From contig DGTC01000068.1 of the NCBI GenBank assembly GCA_002394205.1, positions 124,001 to 188,000 on the forward strand: DNA of 64,000 bases. Direction: 5' to 3'. Made by a program: the position numbers and the translations under genes. Numbering within the stretch: the first letter of the stretch is position 1; each line of letters starts with the position of its first letter. Source of the stretch: Lachnospira sp. UBA4346. GTDB lineage: Bacteria; Bacillota; Clostridia; Lachnospirales; Lachnospiraceae. Below are positions 36,044 to 45,367 of the stretch, piece after piece. Below the pieces are notes generated by a model. The model did no database searches. It saw only the letters and a program-made list of their open reading frames with translations, and was not told the origin of the DNA.

Positions 36044-37309
36044 TTAATTCATTTCCCAATGATGTGAAAATGTACATGGTCCAAATTCATTGTGTACATA
36101 ATCACGGATTGTAATTTGCATGATATTTCTGACATTATCATACAGTTCCCCATTTTCACCATTGATACCGATATCCAGATAATACTTTCCCGGAAGTAAC
36201 ATCAATTTATCAATCGTAAATACAACTTCTCCCTGCTGTTCTAACACAGGAAGCGCATCTCCCGGCTTCGTAAAGCAGCTTCCATAACAATACTGCCAGT
36301 TATCTTTTACAAAATCCATATTAAAATTAACTTTCGGATGATCTAAATCTGTCTGATATCGTAATTTTAATACTGCCTTATCTCCTGTGTTAAAAATCTG
36401 ACAAGGTTCCCCTGCTTCATTAAGTAAGGTCACTTCTGTAAACTTCGCTTCATGTGTACCGTCTCTTCTTGCTTCCGGATGCACATTATCTGTAAGTTCT
36501 AAGATAGATTTGCCTCTGTCATCTACCAGTTTTTCTTTGCTCTCTTCGGCAAGCCTTGCAATTCTGTCATCCTCCATAGAATCCAAATAATGCATACCGA
36601 TTAATTTCGGTTCTCCGTCTTCTACAATCTTGCCCTTCTCAATCCAAATCAGTCTGTCACAGATAGAATAGAGCTGATCCATAGAGTGGGATACGATAAC
36701 AATCGTTGTTCCCTCTTCCTTAATCTCCTTTAGACGCTCAAAACACTTTTTCTGGAAACTGACATCACCTACGGCAAGAATCTCATCTATCAATAACACA
36801 TCCGCATTGACATTGATTGCAACTGCAAATGCAAGTCGCATGTACATTCCGGATGAGTACGTACGAACCGGATTATCAATAAATTCCTCCAATTCTGAAA
36901 ATTGGATAATATCATCAATGCGCTTATCAATTTCTTCTTTATCTAAGCCAAAAATTGTCGCATTGATATAAATATTCTCTCTGCCTGACATATCCGGATG
37001 AAATCCCGCCCCAAGTTCAATCAGACTTGATACACGCCCATTTACTACTACTTCACCGGCATTTGGCTTTAAAATCTTCGTAAGCATCTTAAGCGTTGTA
37101 CTCTTACCACAACCATTGCGCCCGATTAAGCCAACTGCCTGTCCCTTTGGAACATCAAAACTGATTCCATTTAAAATCTGACGTTTTTCGTATTTATTTC
37201 TTTTTGCAAATATCACACGTTCCTTGAGCATATTGCCCTTATCCATATAGACCTTAAAAAACTTCTCTACATTTGTAACGCGAATTGCCAAATCTGTATT
37301 TGTATCCAT
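36044..37309 (-). CDS. Polysaccharide ABC exporter ATP-binding subunit with C-terminal glycan-binding domain (Wzt-type)
   Basis: 421 residues. The ATPase domain (about 1-245) has Walker A GLIGRNGCGKST, signature YSSGMYMRLAFAV, Walker B VLLIDEILAVGD and a switch His in VIVSHSMDQL. A C-terminal extension of about 150 residues matches the Wzt_C beta-sandwich type, which in O9a/Wzt binds the modified polymer end (family knowledge). It pairs with the permease gene upstream, overlapping it (TAATG) with GGAGG inside that gene. A second, diverged pair sits at 58.9-61 kb. The substrate is likely the Galf-containing polymer of operon II. Confidence 0.9.
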   Translation of the reverse strand: MDTNTDLAIRVTNVEKFFKVYMDKGNMLKERVIFAKRNKYEKRQILNGISFDVPKGQAVGLIGRNGCGKSTTLKMLTKILKPNAGEVVVNGRVSSLIELGAGFHPDMSGRENIYINATIFGLDKEEIDKRIDDIIQFSELEEFIDNPVRTYSSGMYMRLAFAVAINVNADVLLIDEILAVGDVSFQKKCFERLKEIKEEGTTIVIVSHSMDQLYSICDRLIWIEKGKIVEDGEPKLIGMHYLDSMEDDRIARLAEESKEKLVDDRGKSILELTDNVHPEARRDGTHEAKFTEVTLLNEAGEPCQIFNTGDKAVLKLRYQTDLDHPKVNFNMDFVKDNWQYCYGSCFTKPGDALPVLEQQGEVVFTIDKLMLLPGKYYLDIGINGENGELYDNVRNIMQITIRDYVHNEFGPCTFSHHWEMN

Positions 37310-38088
37310 TAGAGTTCCTCCGCAAAATTATCATCGAGCTTCGCAAAGATCCACTCTCCGACAAATACCATAACTACACCAAAAACAAATGCATACAACA
37401 AATCTCCCAAATCCGGAACAATTCTCCAATAGAGGATATTATGAAATGCTTCAATGATTGCCGTCATTGGATTGGCTAAGAATATCCACTTAATGTTTTG
37501 TGGAATAATATCAATTGAATACATAATTGGTGTTGCATAAATCCATGCCATTAATACAACTGTTGTAATATGCTCTAAATCTTTAAAATAAACCGTACCT
37601 GCTGATACAATCAATGTAAATCCAAGACAAATCAGATATTCCAGTCCCATGACAAGCGGCAAAAATATCAACGCCTTCGGACTAAATCCAATTCCCGATA
37701 TAATCAACACGGCAAATACAATAATAAAGCAGAATAACATATTCACAAAATTCGATGTTACGCAAGACAATGGAAGCACTTCTCTCGGGAAATAAATCTT
37801 CTTAATCATATCCCCCTGATACCGAATACTTCCTGCGCCCTGTCTAAGTGACATATCAAAAAATAACCATGGTATCATTCCGACAATCATATATACATAA
37901 AATTTATCCAGGTTATTTCTTACGACAACCGAAAATACAATTGTATATACAATCATCTGACACAATGGATTAATAAACGTCCACAAAAATCCCAACACAG
38001 AACCTTTGTATTTTCCTCTCAAATCTCTCTTTACCAGACTTCCTATCATATCACTATAAGAAAGTATGGACTTTATACGTTCTTTCAT
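37309..38088 (-). CDS. Polysaccharide ABC exporter permease (Wzm/TagG-type)
   Basis: About 259 residues with six membrane segments (ABC-2 family). The N-terminal amphipathic stretch SLVKRDLRGKYKGSVLGFLWTF is the family hallmark and is shared almost exactly with the second permease at 60178. The open frame extends to a TTG at 38181. I start at the ATG at 38088 because it matches the second permease's beginning and the family length; an AAAGGA site is 11-12 bases upstream. Together with the Wzt-type ATPase it exports a lipid-linked polysaccharide across the membrane. Confidence 0.9.
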   Translation of the reverse strand: MKERIKSILSYSDMIGSLVKRDLRGKYKGSVLGFLWTFINPLCQMIVYTIVFSVVVRNNLDKFYVYMIVGMIPWLFFDMSLRQGAGSIRYQGDMIKKIYFPREVLPLSCVTSNFVNMLFCFIIVFAVLIISGIGFSPKALIFLPLVMGLEYLICLGFTLIVSAGTVYFKDLEHITTVVLMAWIYATPIMYSIDIIPQNIKWIFLANPMTAIIEAFHNILYWRIVPDLGDLLYAFVFGVVMVFVGEWIFAKLDDNFAEEL

Positions 38089-38200
38089 TCTATTTTGTAT
38101 CCTTTCCGATGCACAGCAATGCTGCATTGTGAAAATTTTTCCGCAAAGTTTATTATATAATTCTATATTGAATTCTGTCAATACACTGCTCTATGCGGTT

Positions 38201-39163
38201 TTAGTGGTATCCTGTAATTTTATATAACATTGTTATTACAATCACATCAATATTACAAAGTATCGACCATATTTTCGCTGCTCCTGATGAATCTGCCTTT
38301 AAACACTGTTTTAATCTGTATCGTCTTTCTAATATATTTACCTTTTTATCCGGATATTTTGTATGCTGTCTAAGCTGTGCACACACCCTATAATAGGAAT
38401 CTGCCATGGCATCCGAGCTATTTGAATAATTTGCATCATTTTCCATATGATTGTATATATGCTGTGGTGCTGTGGCAAACTTACAGCCTTCCTCAAACAT
38501 CAGTAACCATAAATAAAAATCATCACAGCCATTGACCGGTAAAATAGCCTCTTTCCACTGCTTTGGAATCGCCTCTGCGCGAATGAGACACTGCCCGGGC
38601 GAAAGTATCATATCCGTTCCATACAAATACGCCCACTCTCTCGTTGCCAATTGCTGCGCGAACATAGTTCTGTATAAAGGAAGTTTTTTCCCTGTTTCCG
38701 CCCATTTGCGATAACCATTTCCTATACACACATCCGCCCCATTCTTATGCATTGCCTCTCCAAGGTATGCAAGAGCTGTATGTTCCACCTCATCGTCCTG
38801 ATCCAGAAAATATATATCGCTTCCGTTTGCTGCAAGCAATCCGTGAACTCTTGACTGATGAATCCCACAGTTTACTGTATTTTCCAAAACCTTTACATCA
38901 AAGGTTATATTTTCTTTCTTGTACCTGCCAATAAATGTAATCTGACAAGCCGGTGCTAATCCCACAACACACGATTCTCCAAATATATTTGACAGTTCCT
39001 CCATATGCACAGATTCCTGCGGACTGTCATTGACAAAAATATACTCAACGGAACAATGTTTACAGTAGGCTACATTGTCCGCAACCATCGCCAATAACGT
39101 TTCGATATATTGTTCCCCATGATATAAAGGCGTAATTACACTAATTTTTGTATCGTTTTTCAT
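38201..39163 (-). CDS. GT2 family glycosyltransferase
   Basis: 320 residues starting KISVITPLYHGEQYIETL, with YIFVNDSP, ENTVNCGIHQSRVHGL and IYFLDQDDEV as the DXD-type site. This is a standard GT-A family 2 enzyme. Compared with the other GT2 proteins here it has an unusual 40-residue insertion (about 60-100) between the second strand and the nucleotide-binding loop. The C-terminal NGCDDFYLWLLM is the acceptor-region motif. It lies between the permease and a GT4 gene in operon II. Sugar specificity is unknown. Confidence 0.83.
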   Translation of the reverse strand: MKNDTKISVITPLYHGEQYIETLLAMVADNVAYCKHCSVEYIFVNDSPQESVHMEELSNIFGESCVVGLAPACQITFIGRYKKENITFDVKVLENTVNCGIHQSRVHGLLAANGSDIYFLDQDDEVEHTALAYLGEAMHKNGADVCIGNGYRKWAETGKKLPLYRTMFAQQLATREWAYLYGTDMILSPGQCLIRAEAIPKQWKEAILPVNGCDDFYLWLLMFEEGCKFATAPQHIYNHMENDANYSNSSDAMADSYYRVCAQLRQHTKYPDKKVNILERRYRLKQCLKADSSGAAKIWSILCNIDVIVITMLYKITGYH

Positions 39164-39176
39164 CCGTTATGTCCTC

Positions 39177-40334
39177 TTACTGTATACACTCTTGAAACAA
39201 CTCTATATACTGTCTGGCAATCAGATGATAATCATAACGCATTGCCATGATACTTCCTGCCTGCTCTAACTGCTCTTTGCTGCATGGATTGTGAAAATAT
39301 TCACGCAGTGCCTGTGTCAAAGCCTCCACACTGTCTGCCGGCTCATAATAACGGCAAAGTCCAGCTGTCACCTCATGATTGGCTGACACATTTGCAAGCA
39401 ATGTTGGAACCTGTAGTAACATTGCTTCTACCGCTGTCATCCCAAATCCCTCAAATAATGAAGGATTCACATACAAATCACTCTTTAAGAGAATGTCTCT
39501 TTTTTCTTTGCCTTCGATAAATCCCGTAAATAAAACACTATCTTCTAGTCCATGTTCTTCCACATAAGTCTTTAGATAATGCACACGTTCCGGCAACGCC
39601 CCTATAAGAATCAAATTGCATTGAATTTCCTCTCGTACCTGTTCATATGCCTGAAGCAGGGTAATAATATTCTTATGATGAAACTGCAGATTGATTGCAA
39701 CAATGTTCCCCGAATAAGCACCATCTTTCCAGATTAATTCATCTGTTACTGTGCACTGTTTTCTTTTTTTCACTTTAATTGGATTATAGATTTGAACAAT
39801 CTTATCCGCATATTTATGAAAATACTGCTGCATTTCCTTTTGATCATTCTGACTGATTGCCACTACCTTGTCTGCATGTTTAAAATCCATCGTATACATA
39901 ATCTTATATAAAATATATTTATACCATGGAATTTTAACCGCCCCAAGCACCCGGTGCGAAATTGCCTTGATGTCATGCGGAATGGACACCGATGGTATTG
40001 AAAACTTATGCAGTCCATTATTACAGCTTGCATGAAAAATCATACTGCACTGATGCTGTCTGATAATCTTTGGAATCTCTATCGTATTTGCACAAAAAAT
40101 TCCATACATTCTCTCTAATTCCGTATGCATCTTCTTTGATGCAATTGTAACTACCTCTACTGTTGGTGCTGCCTTTTGAATAACATCCTTCAAATAATCG
40201 TAACATACAACCATAACCTTTTCAGCATCACCATTTTCATAGATTCCACTCAAAAGATTCAATGCAAACTGATCTTTTCCACCCGCATGTTCCTTTGCCA
40301 AATATATATAATTCAAGAGTATCTTTTGCTGCAT
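39177..40334 (-). CDS. GT4 family glycosyltransferase
   Basis: About 385 residues. The start KILLNYIYLAKEHAGGKDQF includes the GGxxxF acceptor loop. SIPHDIKAISHR, KVVAISQNDQ and the GT4 donor-site segment PSLFEGFGMTAVEAML (EX7E) follow. A GTG at 40364 would add ten residues. I prefer the ATG at 40334, which begins right at the first strand, but both have only moderate ribosome sites. It is similar in layout to alpha-mannosyl/rhamnosyl transferases of the family. Donor not determinable. Confidence 0.82.
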   Translation of the reverse strand: MQQKILLNYIYLAKEHAGGKDQFALNLLSGIYENGDAEKVMVVCYDYLKDVIQKAAPTVEVVTIASKKMHTELERMYGIFCANTIEIPKIIRQHQCSMIFHASCNNGLHKFSIPSVSIPHDIKAISHRVLGAVKIPWYKYILYKIMYTMDFKHADKVVAISQNDQKEMQQYFHKYADKIVQIYNPIKVKKRKQCTVTDELIWKDGAYSGNIVAINLQFHHKNIITLLQAYEQVREEIQCNLILIGALPERVHYLKTYVEEHGLEDSVLFTGFIEGKEKRDILLKSDLYVNPSLFEGFGMTAVEAMLLQVPTLLANVSANHEVTAGLCRYYEPADSVEALTQALREYFHNPCSKEQLEQAGSIMAMRYDYHLIARQYIELFQECIQ

Positions 40335-40367
40335 ACTCCCCTTTGTCCTCGCTTTCACATTCACTTC

Positions 40368-41138
40368 TTATAGTCTTTCCACTTTTCCCTCTGTTTTATC
40401 ATAATAATGCTGAAAATATACGCGGCAGAATATATGAAGTGTATCACAAAAAACATTCCACACGTCTTTTATTCCAATTCTTCTTGCATTACGTTCCCGA
40501 ACATACACAACCTTTACCGGCATCTGCTCAATCTTACATCCTCTGCGATGCAACGCAACCAGCAGCTCAATGTCATATGCAAACCCCGATGTACGAATCA
40601 AATGTGCCACAGGCCGGATTGCCTCTGCCCGAAATACCTTCAACCCTGTCTGGGTGTCTTTCACATTTAAGTGAAACAACAATAACAGCATCATATAATA
40701 TCCAAAACTAATAATTCTTCTTGCAAATGGATACGTAATTTCAGAATCTTTATGGAACTTGCAGCCAATCACGACTTCACTGCCTGTCTCTTCCATTTTC
40801 TGCAAATAACCTTCTAACTGTGCAGGATCTAACTCCAAATCAGCATCTACAAATGCCACGTATGCCCCTTCTGCCTGACTGACTCCTGAAATAATTGCAT
40901 TGCCTTTTCCACGATTCTTCTCTGAAGAAACTAATTTAACCACATTTCCTGCATCTTTGATTGCACGTTTGATTTCCTGCTTCGTACGATCCTTACTTCC
41001 ATCATTCACCGCAACAATCTCAAAATCCGGTGCGAATTGCTGCACTTCCTGAATTGTCTGCATAATACTGTTATATATCAACTTTTCCTCATTATATGCA
41101 GGCATAATAATTGATAATTTTCCATCTAACTGATACAT
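40368..41138 (-). CDS. Polyprenyl-phosphate sugar synthase-like GT2 (DPM1-like)
   Basis: 256 residues. LSIIMPAYNEEKLIYNSI, VAVNDGSKDRT, NRGKGNAIISG and AYVAFVDADLELDP give the donor and metal sites. IGCKFHKDS, then DTQTGLKVFRAEA and GFAYDIELLV are the blocks of dolichol/polyprenyl-phosphate mannose or glucose synthases. No C-terminal membrane pair like that in GtrB is obvious; one hydrophobic segment is near residue 155. It should transfer a sugar to undecaprenyl phosphate. The next gene upstream (41204) is a GT-C enzyme, a class that uses exactly such donors, so the two likely work as a pair. The ribosome site is weak. Confidence 0.8.
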   Translation of the reverse strand: MYQLDGKLSIIMPAYNEEKLIYNSIMQTIQEVQQFAPDFEIVAVNDGSKDRTKQEIKRAIKDAGNVVKLVSSEKNRGKGNAIISGVSQAEGAYVAFVDADLELDPAQLEGYLQKMEETGSEVVIGCKFHKDSEITYPFARRIISFGYYMMLLLLFHLNVKDTQTGLKVFRAEAIRPVAHLIRTSGFAYDIELLVALHRRGCKIEQMPVKVVYVRERNARRIGIKDVWNVFCDTLHIFCRVYFQHYYDKTEGKVERL

Positions 41139-41203
41139 CTATTTCACATCTGTGTTTCCCCTTTTATCACAGATACTCCTTAATTCTTCTCATATATTTC
41201 ATA

Positions 41204-44200
41204 TTATTTTTCAATTTTAAACAGTGCAATATCCTGATCATAAATGCTGCTTTCCTCCGGAAATGGAATAACTTTATGAATTCCATGTGCCCCTAACGGT
41301 TCGTAGATTTCAATCTGTCTGCGATTTGCGTACTGTCTTTCCAAGCTCATATAATCTGTAACAGTCCATATGTCATCCGTGACATAATATACTGTCTTAT
41401 ATTGTGATGTCAATCGCTCACACTGTGCATCAAAAGAACTGCCTGCAACATAAACATCGGCTTCCGTCGTAAGTTTCAACTGAAACAAGAAATTTTTTGA
41501 AATTCTTCCATTTATCATGATTGCCGTATCTTTGTCTGCATATTTTGTAATATCCTGATAGACATCCCATTGTAATTCCGTGATATCCTGCTGTGTTGTA
41601 ACAACCTGTGTATACGGCACAATTCCAACTCCCAACGCCAATGTAACACAAATACATCCATACGAAACAATTCTGCACAGATTTTCCTGTGTTGACTTTG
41701 TCCACTCTGTAAGTAAATATGCCGCAAGAACAAATATAATAGAAACATACGGCACAATATATCTTCCATAATAATAATAGTAATAAACTTCCTGCTTAAA
41801 AACAAGCGCATAAATCAAAACACAATATACAAAAAGCATACTAAGGATTACCGCCTGTTCCTTTTCAAAAAAGAATCTCGGCTTTACCAATGCTATGATA
41901 AAGATGCATGGAATCGTTACAAAGCCGCTGCATGCCACATAATCCCCGATTGTCAGGAATGAAAACGGATAACTGCTCAGTTTATAAATGACACCACATG
42001 CAATAAAACTAATCACAAGCACTGTATATACAGCTATAGTTCCTATCATTCTCTTATATTTTTTATTCTTTCTCACTCCATTTTTCTGTCTGCGCACCAA
42101 CCCAAATACGGTACACAAAAGAACAAATATGCTGACCCCTGTAATAAATATCGGTAAATTTTTGCTATTTAATCCAAAATGATACAAACGGTCATAATTG
42201 CCAATAACATAAATATAAGATGTAGCACACATAAACCAGAAGCCGAACAGATAAAATACATCTGATATTGCAATCGCCCACAGATACTGTTTCTGTCTTG
42301 TATGGTAGTATAAATAGCCATAGATGCATACAAATACCGGCAAAAATACATAGATAGAAATATGCAGTACTGCAAATGCTGCAACCGCAAATGCTGACAT
42401 CCAACGCAGCTTCTGATGCTTTGTATCTGTAATACTATATAAATACCACAAAACCACCAATGCCAATGTACTTTCAACCAACGAACTCTTCGACTGCCAG
42501 ATTAACTGTGGTGCAATCGCATACAATCCGGTCATACAGCCGGCAATTGTTTCAGAAACATGCAAATTCATAAATACAAACCACAGCAAATAGACAGATA
42601 CAAAAAAGAGTACCATTCCAAATGTCAGCATGTATTCTTCTCCGACAACACTTCCCCATAATGCAAGCAATGCACTATACGTATGAATTCCATGGAAATT
42701 TCCAACAAGTTCATCTCCATCAAATTTCCCCAGCAATTTGTCTGCATATGCACCAAACAGATTGCAAAAATCCGAATATACCGCAGGATCTTCAATCAAA
42801 TCATATCCTGCAATACTCATAACATGTGCAGCATATTCCCGATATTCTGTCTTGTCTTCAATCTGTCCCTGCTCATACATACTGAAATATGTATCATTAT
42901 ATCCATGCAGATATGCAAGTGCTCTTGCCTGATATACGCCTTCATCCTGTCCCATCGGATATAATCCATAACTTCCGCCGATAAACATAGTACCCACAAT
43001 ACAAATCAACATCGGAATAACATGCTTCTTCCACAAAAAGACAACTTTCTGTGGTCTTTTTCCGCGCAAAAATAAAACAATTGCCGCAAACACTAATATG
43101 CCACAGGTAAGAATCAATACACATCCCGTTGAGAACACTGTCAATACCATCGTTATCGCCGTCACAACCATATAAACAAATAAAAACACCGGCACGCCCA
43201 ATACCATTGCAAGTACAATATCACATTTCCGGTATATACATAATACAATCCATACTGCCAGAATATATGCACCTAGTAAGACAACTGCAAATATCACATT
43301 TTCATGAATCGCATGTATCAAAAAGGCAGCCAATGCTATACCAACTGCAAGAACAAAGCCTGCTTTGGCAAGCATCTCTGCCAGCTGGTTCTGTTGAATT
43401 CCAAACACAAAGCCTGCAAATAAGCTAAGACTAACCAATGCCGCAACTGCAAGTGCAACTGTTAATACCAAATAGAAGCGCAGATGAAATGCAGATACAT
43501 CCGACGGTTCTTTTTGTGGAAGTGATGGCATATACCGATAAACATAAAATTCATTTCCCTCATAGACCTGTTCATATACAGATGTATCAATCTGTCCTAA
43601 CTGAAATGCTTCTTTTGAAATAATATAATACAGGCATCCATTTTCTTCATATTCCGGATACTGCTGTGATTCTGTTACATTTTGATTATATTCTTCTAAT
43701 GCCGATTGATACCCTTCCATATATTCCTGTTCTAACGGAAACATGCTATCTGCCGTATGAAGTATTTTTGCTTTCGTTAATGTACGAACAGGCATGTACA
43801 CTTCCTGCGCATTATCCGCTAAAACAACCACATCATTTTCATGAAACATCTTCTGCATATCATCGTAATCTTTTATGGAACGGACAGTTCCATGCGTGAC
43901 TGCCAAAGAACAAATAATCGCAATTGCAGCTATAAACACTGATATTCCAAATGCAGCATACCACACATTCTTATCAAATATCTTCCGGTCTTTTAATGCA
44001 TTTTTCCTATAAAACATCTTTTTATAAGCTGTCTGAAATACCACATAAACCATTATTCCAAACAACATTGGTATCATCACAAACATTTTATGATATGTAA
44101 ACAATTCACCTGCCAATGCAAACAACAGTGCCAATGGCGAAACCAGTCCATGTTCTTGAAAATAAGATGCTCCTAGCTGTGTATTTACATATTCCTGTGT

Positions 44201-44656
44201 TGCTTCAAAGTAGTTATCTCCCAACCAGTCCTGATACGCTGCATTTTCTGTGCAGCTCTGCATCAGCCACAATCCTCTTTGCTGCTCTCTCCCTAAAAAA
44301 GTATCTGCCCGTAACAGACCATCCTGAAAAAAGAATGTACATGCAAACAGACATGCAATTCCTAAAATGAAAGCCGTTAATTCATACGGTGAAGGACTTG
44401 TTACTGTTGGTTTTTTTTTGCCAATTAACATCCCTATTGCAATAATAACTACAAGCGGTGTAATGACTAAAAATGTTCTGCCAACACTATATTTTCCAAT
44501 CAGCAATAAAACTTCTGCGACTACAATATATGACAAAATGTCTGTCACAACAGCCGCAACAAACATTGTTATTGCATCAATATGATCACGCACACAGGCA
44601 ATTATAAATTGTGTGGCAACCACTAAAAATATCATCCATACAATCGTACTTAACAT
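41204..44656 (-). CDS. Very large GT-C-type membrane glycosyltransferase, possibly tandem fused
   Basis: About 1150 residues with more than twenty hydrophobic segments. Two soluble regions interrupt them: about residues 262-390, and the C-terminus from about 1010. After a segment beginning GSYGLYPMGQDEGVYQARA, the acidic DE pair in the first external loop matches GT39/ArnT-like GT-C enzymes. Each half ends in a soluble part containing a strand-rich YYII or YYVT block, suggesting an internal duplication. GT-C enzymes add sugars from polyprenyl-phosphate donors outside the membrane. The frame opens at TTG 44677, but GAGG lies 6 bases before the ATG at 44656. It is the first gene of operon II. 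Confidence 0.72.
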   Translation of the reverse strand: MLSTIVWMIFLVVATQFIIACVRDHIDAITMFVAAVVTDILSYIVVAEVLLLIGKYSVGRTFLVITPLVVIIAIGMLIGKKKPTVTSPSPYELTAFILGIACLFACTFFFQDGLLRADTFLGREQQRGLWLMQSCTENAAYQDWLGDNYFEATQEYVNTQLGASYFQEHGLVSPLALLFALAGELFTYHKMFVMIPMLFGIMVYVVFQTAYKKMFYRKNALKDRKIFDKNVWYAAFGISVFIAAIAIICSLAVTHGTVRSIKDYDDMQKMFHENDVVVLADNAQEVYMPVRTLTKAKILHTADSMFPLEQEYMEGYQSALEEYNQNVTESQQYPEYEENGCLYYIISKEAFQLGQIDTSVYEQVYEGNEFYVYRYMPSLPQKEPSDVSAFHLRFYLVLTVALAVAALVSLSLFAGFVFGIQQNQLAEMLAKAGFVLAVGIALAAFLIHAIHENVIFAVVLLGAYILAVWIVLCIYRKCDIVLAMVLGVPVFLFVYMVVTAITMVLTVFSTGCVLILTCGILVFAAIVLFLRGKRPQKVVFLWKKHVIPMLICIVGTMFIGGSYGLYPMGQDEGVYQARALAYLHGYNDTYFSMYEQGQIEDKTEYREYAAHVMSIAGYDLIEDPAVYSDFCNLFGAYADKLLGKFDGDELVGNFHGIHTYSALLALWGSVVGEEYMLTFGMVLFFVSVYLLWFVFMNLHVSETIAGCMTGLYAIAPQLIWQSKSSLVESTLALVVLWYLYSITDTKHQKLRWMSAFAVAAFAVLHISIYVFLPVFVCIYGYLYYHTRQKQYLWAIAISDVFYLFGFWFMCATSYIYVIGNYDRLYHFGLNSKNLPIFITGVSIFVLLCTVFGLVRRQKNGVRKNKKYKRMIGTIAVYTVLVISFIACGVIYKLSSYPFSFLTIGDYVACSGFVTIPCIFIIALVKPRFFFEKEQAVILSMLFVYCVLIYALVFKQEVYYYYYYGRYIVPYVSIIFVLAAYLLTEWTKSTQENLCRIVSYGCICVTLALGVGIVPYTQVVTTQQDITELQWDVYQDITKYADKDTAIMINGRISKNFLFQLKLTTEADVYVAGSSFDAQCERLTSQYKTVYYVTDDIWTVTDYMSLERQYANRRQIEIYEPLGAHGIHKVIPFPEESSIYDQDIALFKIEK

Positions 44657-44989
44657 ACTTCCCCTCACCATTCCCAATAGAATACATCTGTTTTACTGAC
44701 AGACCAACACATTTATACTGCGAACCCGGCAGTTCTCTATGCAAAAGGGGCTCGTACCATGCGGCACAATAACCCCATTTTATATAATATCCATTGTTTA
44801 TCAATTTTCGTGTAATCATTGTACATCATCTGTCATATGTTGTCAAAACAATCACTTTATGCGCCGCCTGCGGAGCATTTATTATATTATATACTCGAAA
44901 ACCCGCACTTCGTGCTTTTATGTTTCAAAATGTCAAAGTGCCATCCGTGTATATTTTGCAGCACTTTTTCAAATCCAAATCAATATAAA
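44657..44989 (-). other. Operon II promoter and leader region (about 330 bases without a gene)
   Basis: It contains the promoter (44818-44846) and a leader of about 155 bases. The leader has a GGGG...CCCC hairpin (44747-44776) followed by TTTT on the minus strand, then a short ACTGC/GCAGT hairpin, then the ribosome site of the GT-C gene. Between the promoter and the tRNA terminator I see only A/T-rich sequence. Confidence 0.6.
44818..44846 (-). promoter_or_regulatory. Promoter of operon II
   Basis: Minus-strand TTGACA (44846-44841, perfect), 17 bases, TACAAT (44823-44818). The start site is expected near 44811, giving a long leader before the ATG at 44656. Confidence 0.75.
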
Positions 44990-45022
44990 GAAAAAAGGAA
45001 CAAGATACAATATCTCGTTCCT
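44990..45022 (-). terminator. Rho-independent terminator of the tRNA unit
   Basis: AGGAACGAGATA pairs with TATCTTGTTCCT (one G-U pair) around a three-base loop, followed by TTTTTTCTT on the minus strand. It begins about 10 bases after the 3' end of tRNA-Leu. Confidence 0.9.
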
Positions 45023-45031
45023 CTGCACATA

Positions 45032-45115
45032 TGCCGGCGACCGGACTTGAACCGGTATGAGTTTAACCTCGCAGGATTTTAAGTCCTGTGCGTCTGCCAA
45101 TTCCGCCACGCCGGC
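45032..45115 (-). tRNA. tRNA-Leu (anticodon TAA)
   Basis: 84 bases with a seven-pair acceptor stem (GCCGGCG / CGCCGGC), TGGC-type D loop, anticodon stem CAGGA/TCCTG with loop CTTAAAA (anticodon TAA, reads UUA), a long class-II variable arm and a GGTTCAAGTCC T-loop. Discriminator base is A; the CCA end is not encoded. It is the second gene of a two-tRNA unit. Confidence 0.95.
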
Positions 45116-45202
45116 GACTCTAATTAGAATCACATAGCGACTTCTGTTCGTATACTTTCACTATAGCTACTGATTACGTATACCTACTGCACTATATGAT
45201 AA

Positions 45203-45284
45203 TGGACGGAGAAGGATTCGAACCTTCGAAGGCAGTGCCAGCAGATTTACAGTCTGTCCCCTTTGGCCACTCGGGAATCCGTCC
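45203..45284 (-). tRNA. tRNA-Tyr (anticodon GTA)
   Basis: 82 bases: acceptor stem GGACGGA / TCCGTCC, D-arm with GAGTGGCC, anticodon stem CAGA/TCTG with loop CTGTAAA (anticodon GTA), class-II variable arm and T-loop GGTTCGAATCC. Discriminator base A; no encoded CCA. It lies 87 bases upstream of tRNA-Leu under the same promoter. Confidence 0.95.
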
Positions 45285-45288
45285 ATTC

Positions 45289-45315
45289 GATGTGAATAAC
45301 AGTGTCACTCACATC
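45289..45315 (-). promoter_or_regulatory. Hairpin between the tRNA promoter and tRNA-Tyr
   Basis: Inverted repeat GATGTGA / TCACATC with a 13-base loop in the 5' leader of the tRNA transcript, ending 4 bases before the mature tRNA-Tyr 5' end. It may help processing of the precursor; function is inferred. Confidence 0.4.
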
Positions 45316-45320
45316 TACAT

Positions 45321-45349
45321 ATTTTAGCATATCTTATTATAGATAGCAA
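45321..45349 (-). promoter_or_regulatory. Promoter of the tRNA-Tyr/tRNA-Leu unit
   Basis: Minus-strand TTGCTA (45349-45344), 17 bases, TAAAAT (45326-45321) with TG one base before the -10. It directly follows the glucosaminidase stop codon; no terminator is evident for that gene. Confidence 0.65.
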
Positions 45350-45367
45350 GTTTTTTCTGAAAAAGTT

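Noticed and set aside
44586..44819. 77-codon minus-strand reading frame in the operon II leader
   Set aside because: It starts inside the -10 box, overlaps the hairpins and the GT-C start, and has no ribosome site or recognisable content.
45032..45284. tRNA genes as an integration site of a mobile island
   Set aside because: No integrase, no direct repeat of a tRNA 3' end and no transposase in the window; gene content and codon style look uniform on both sides.
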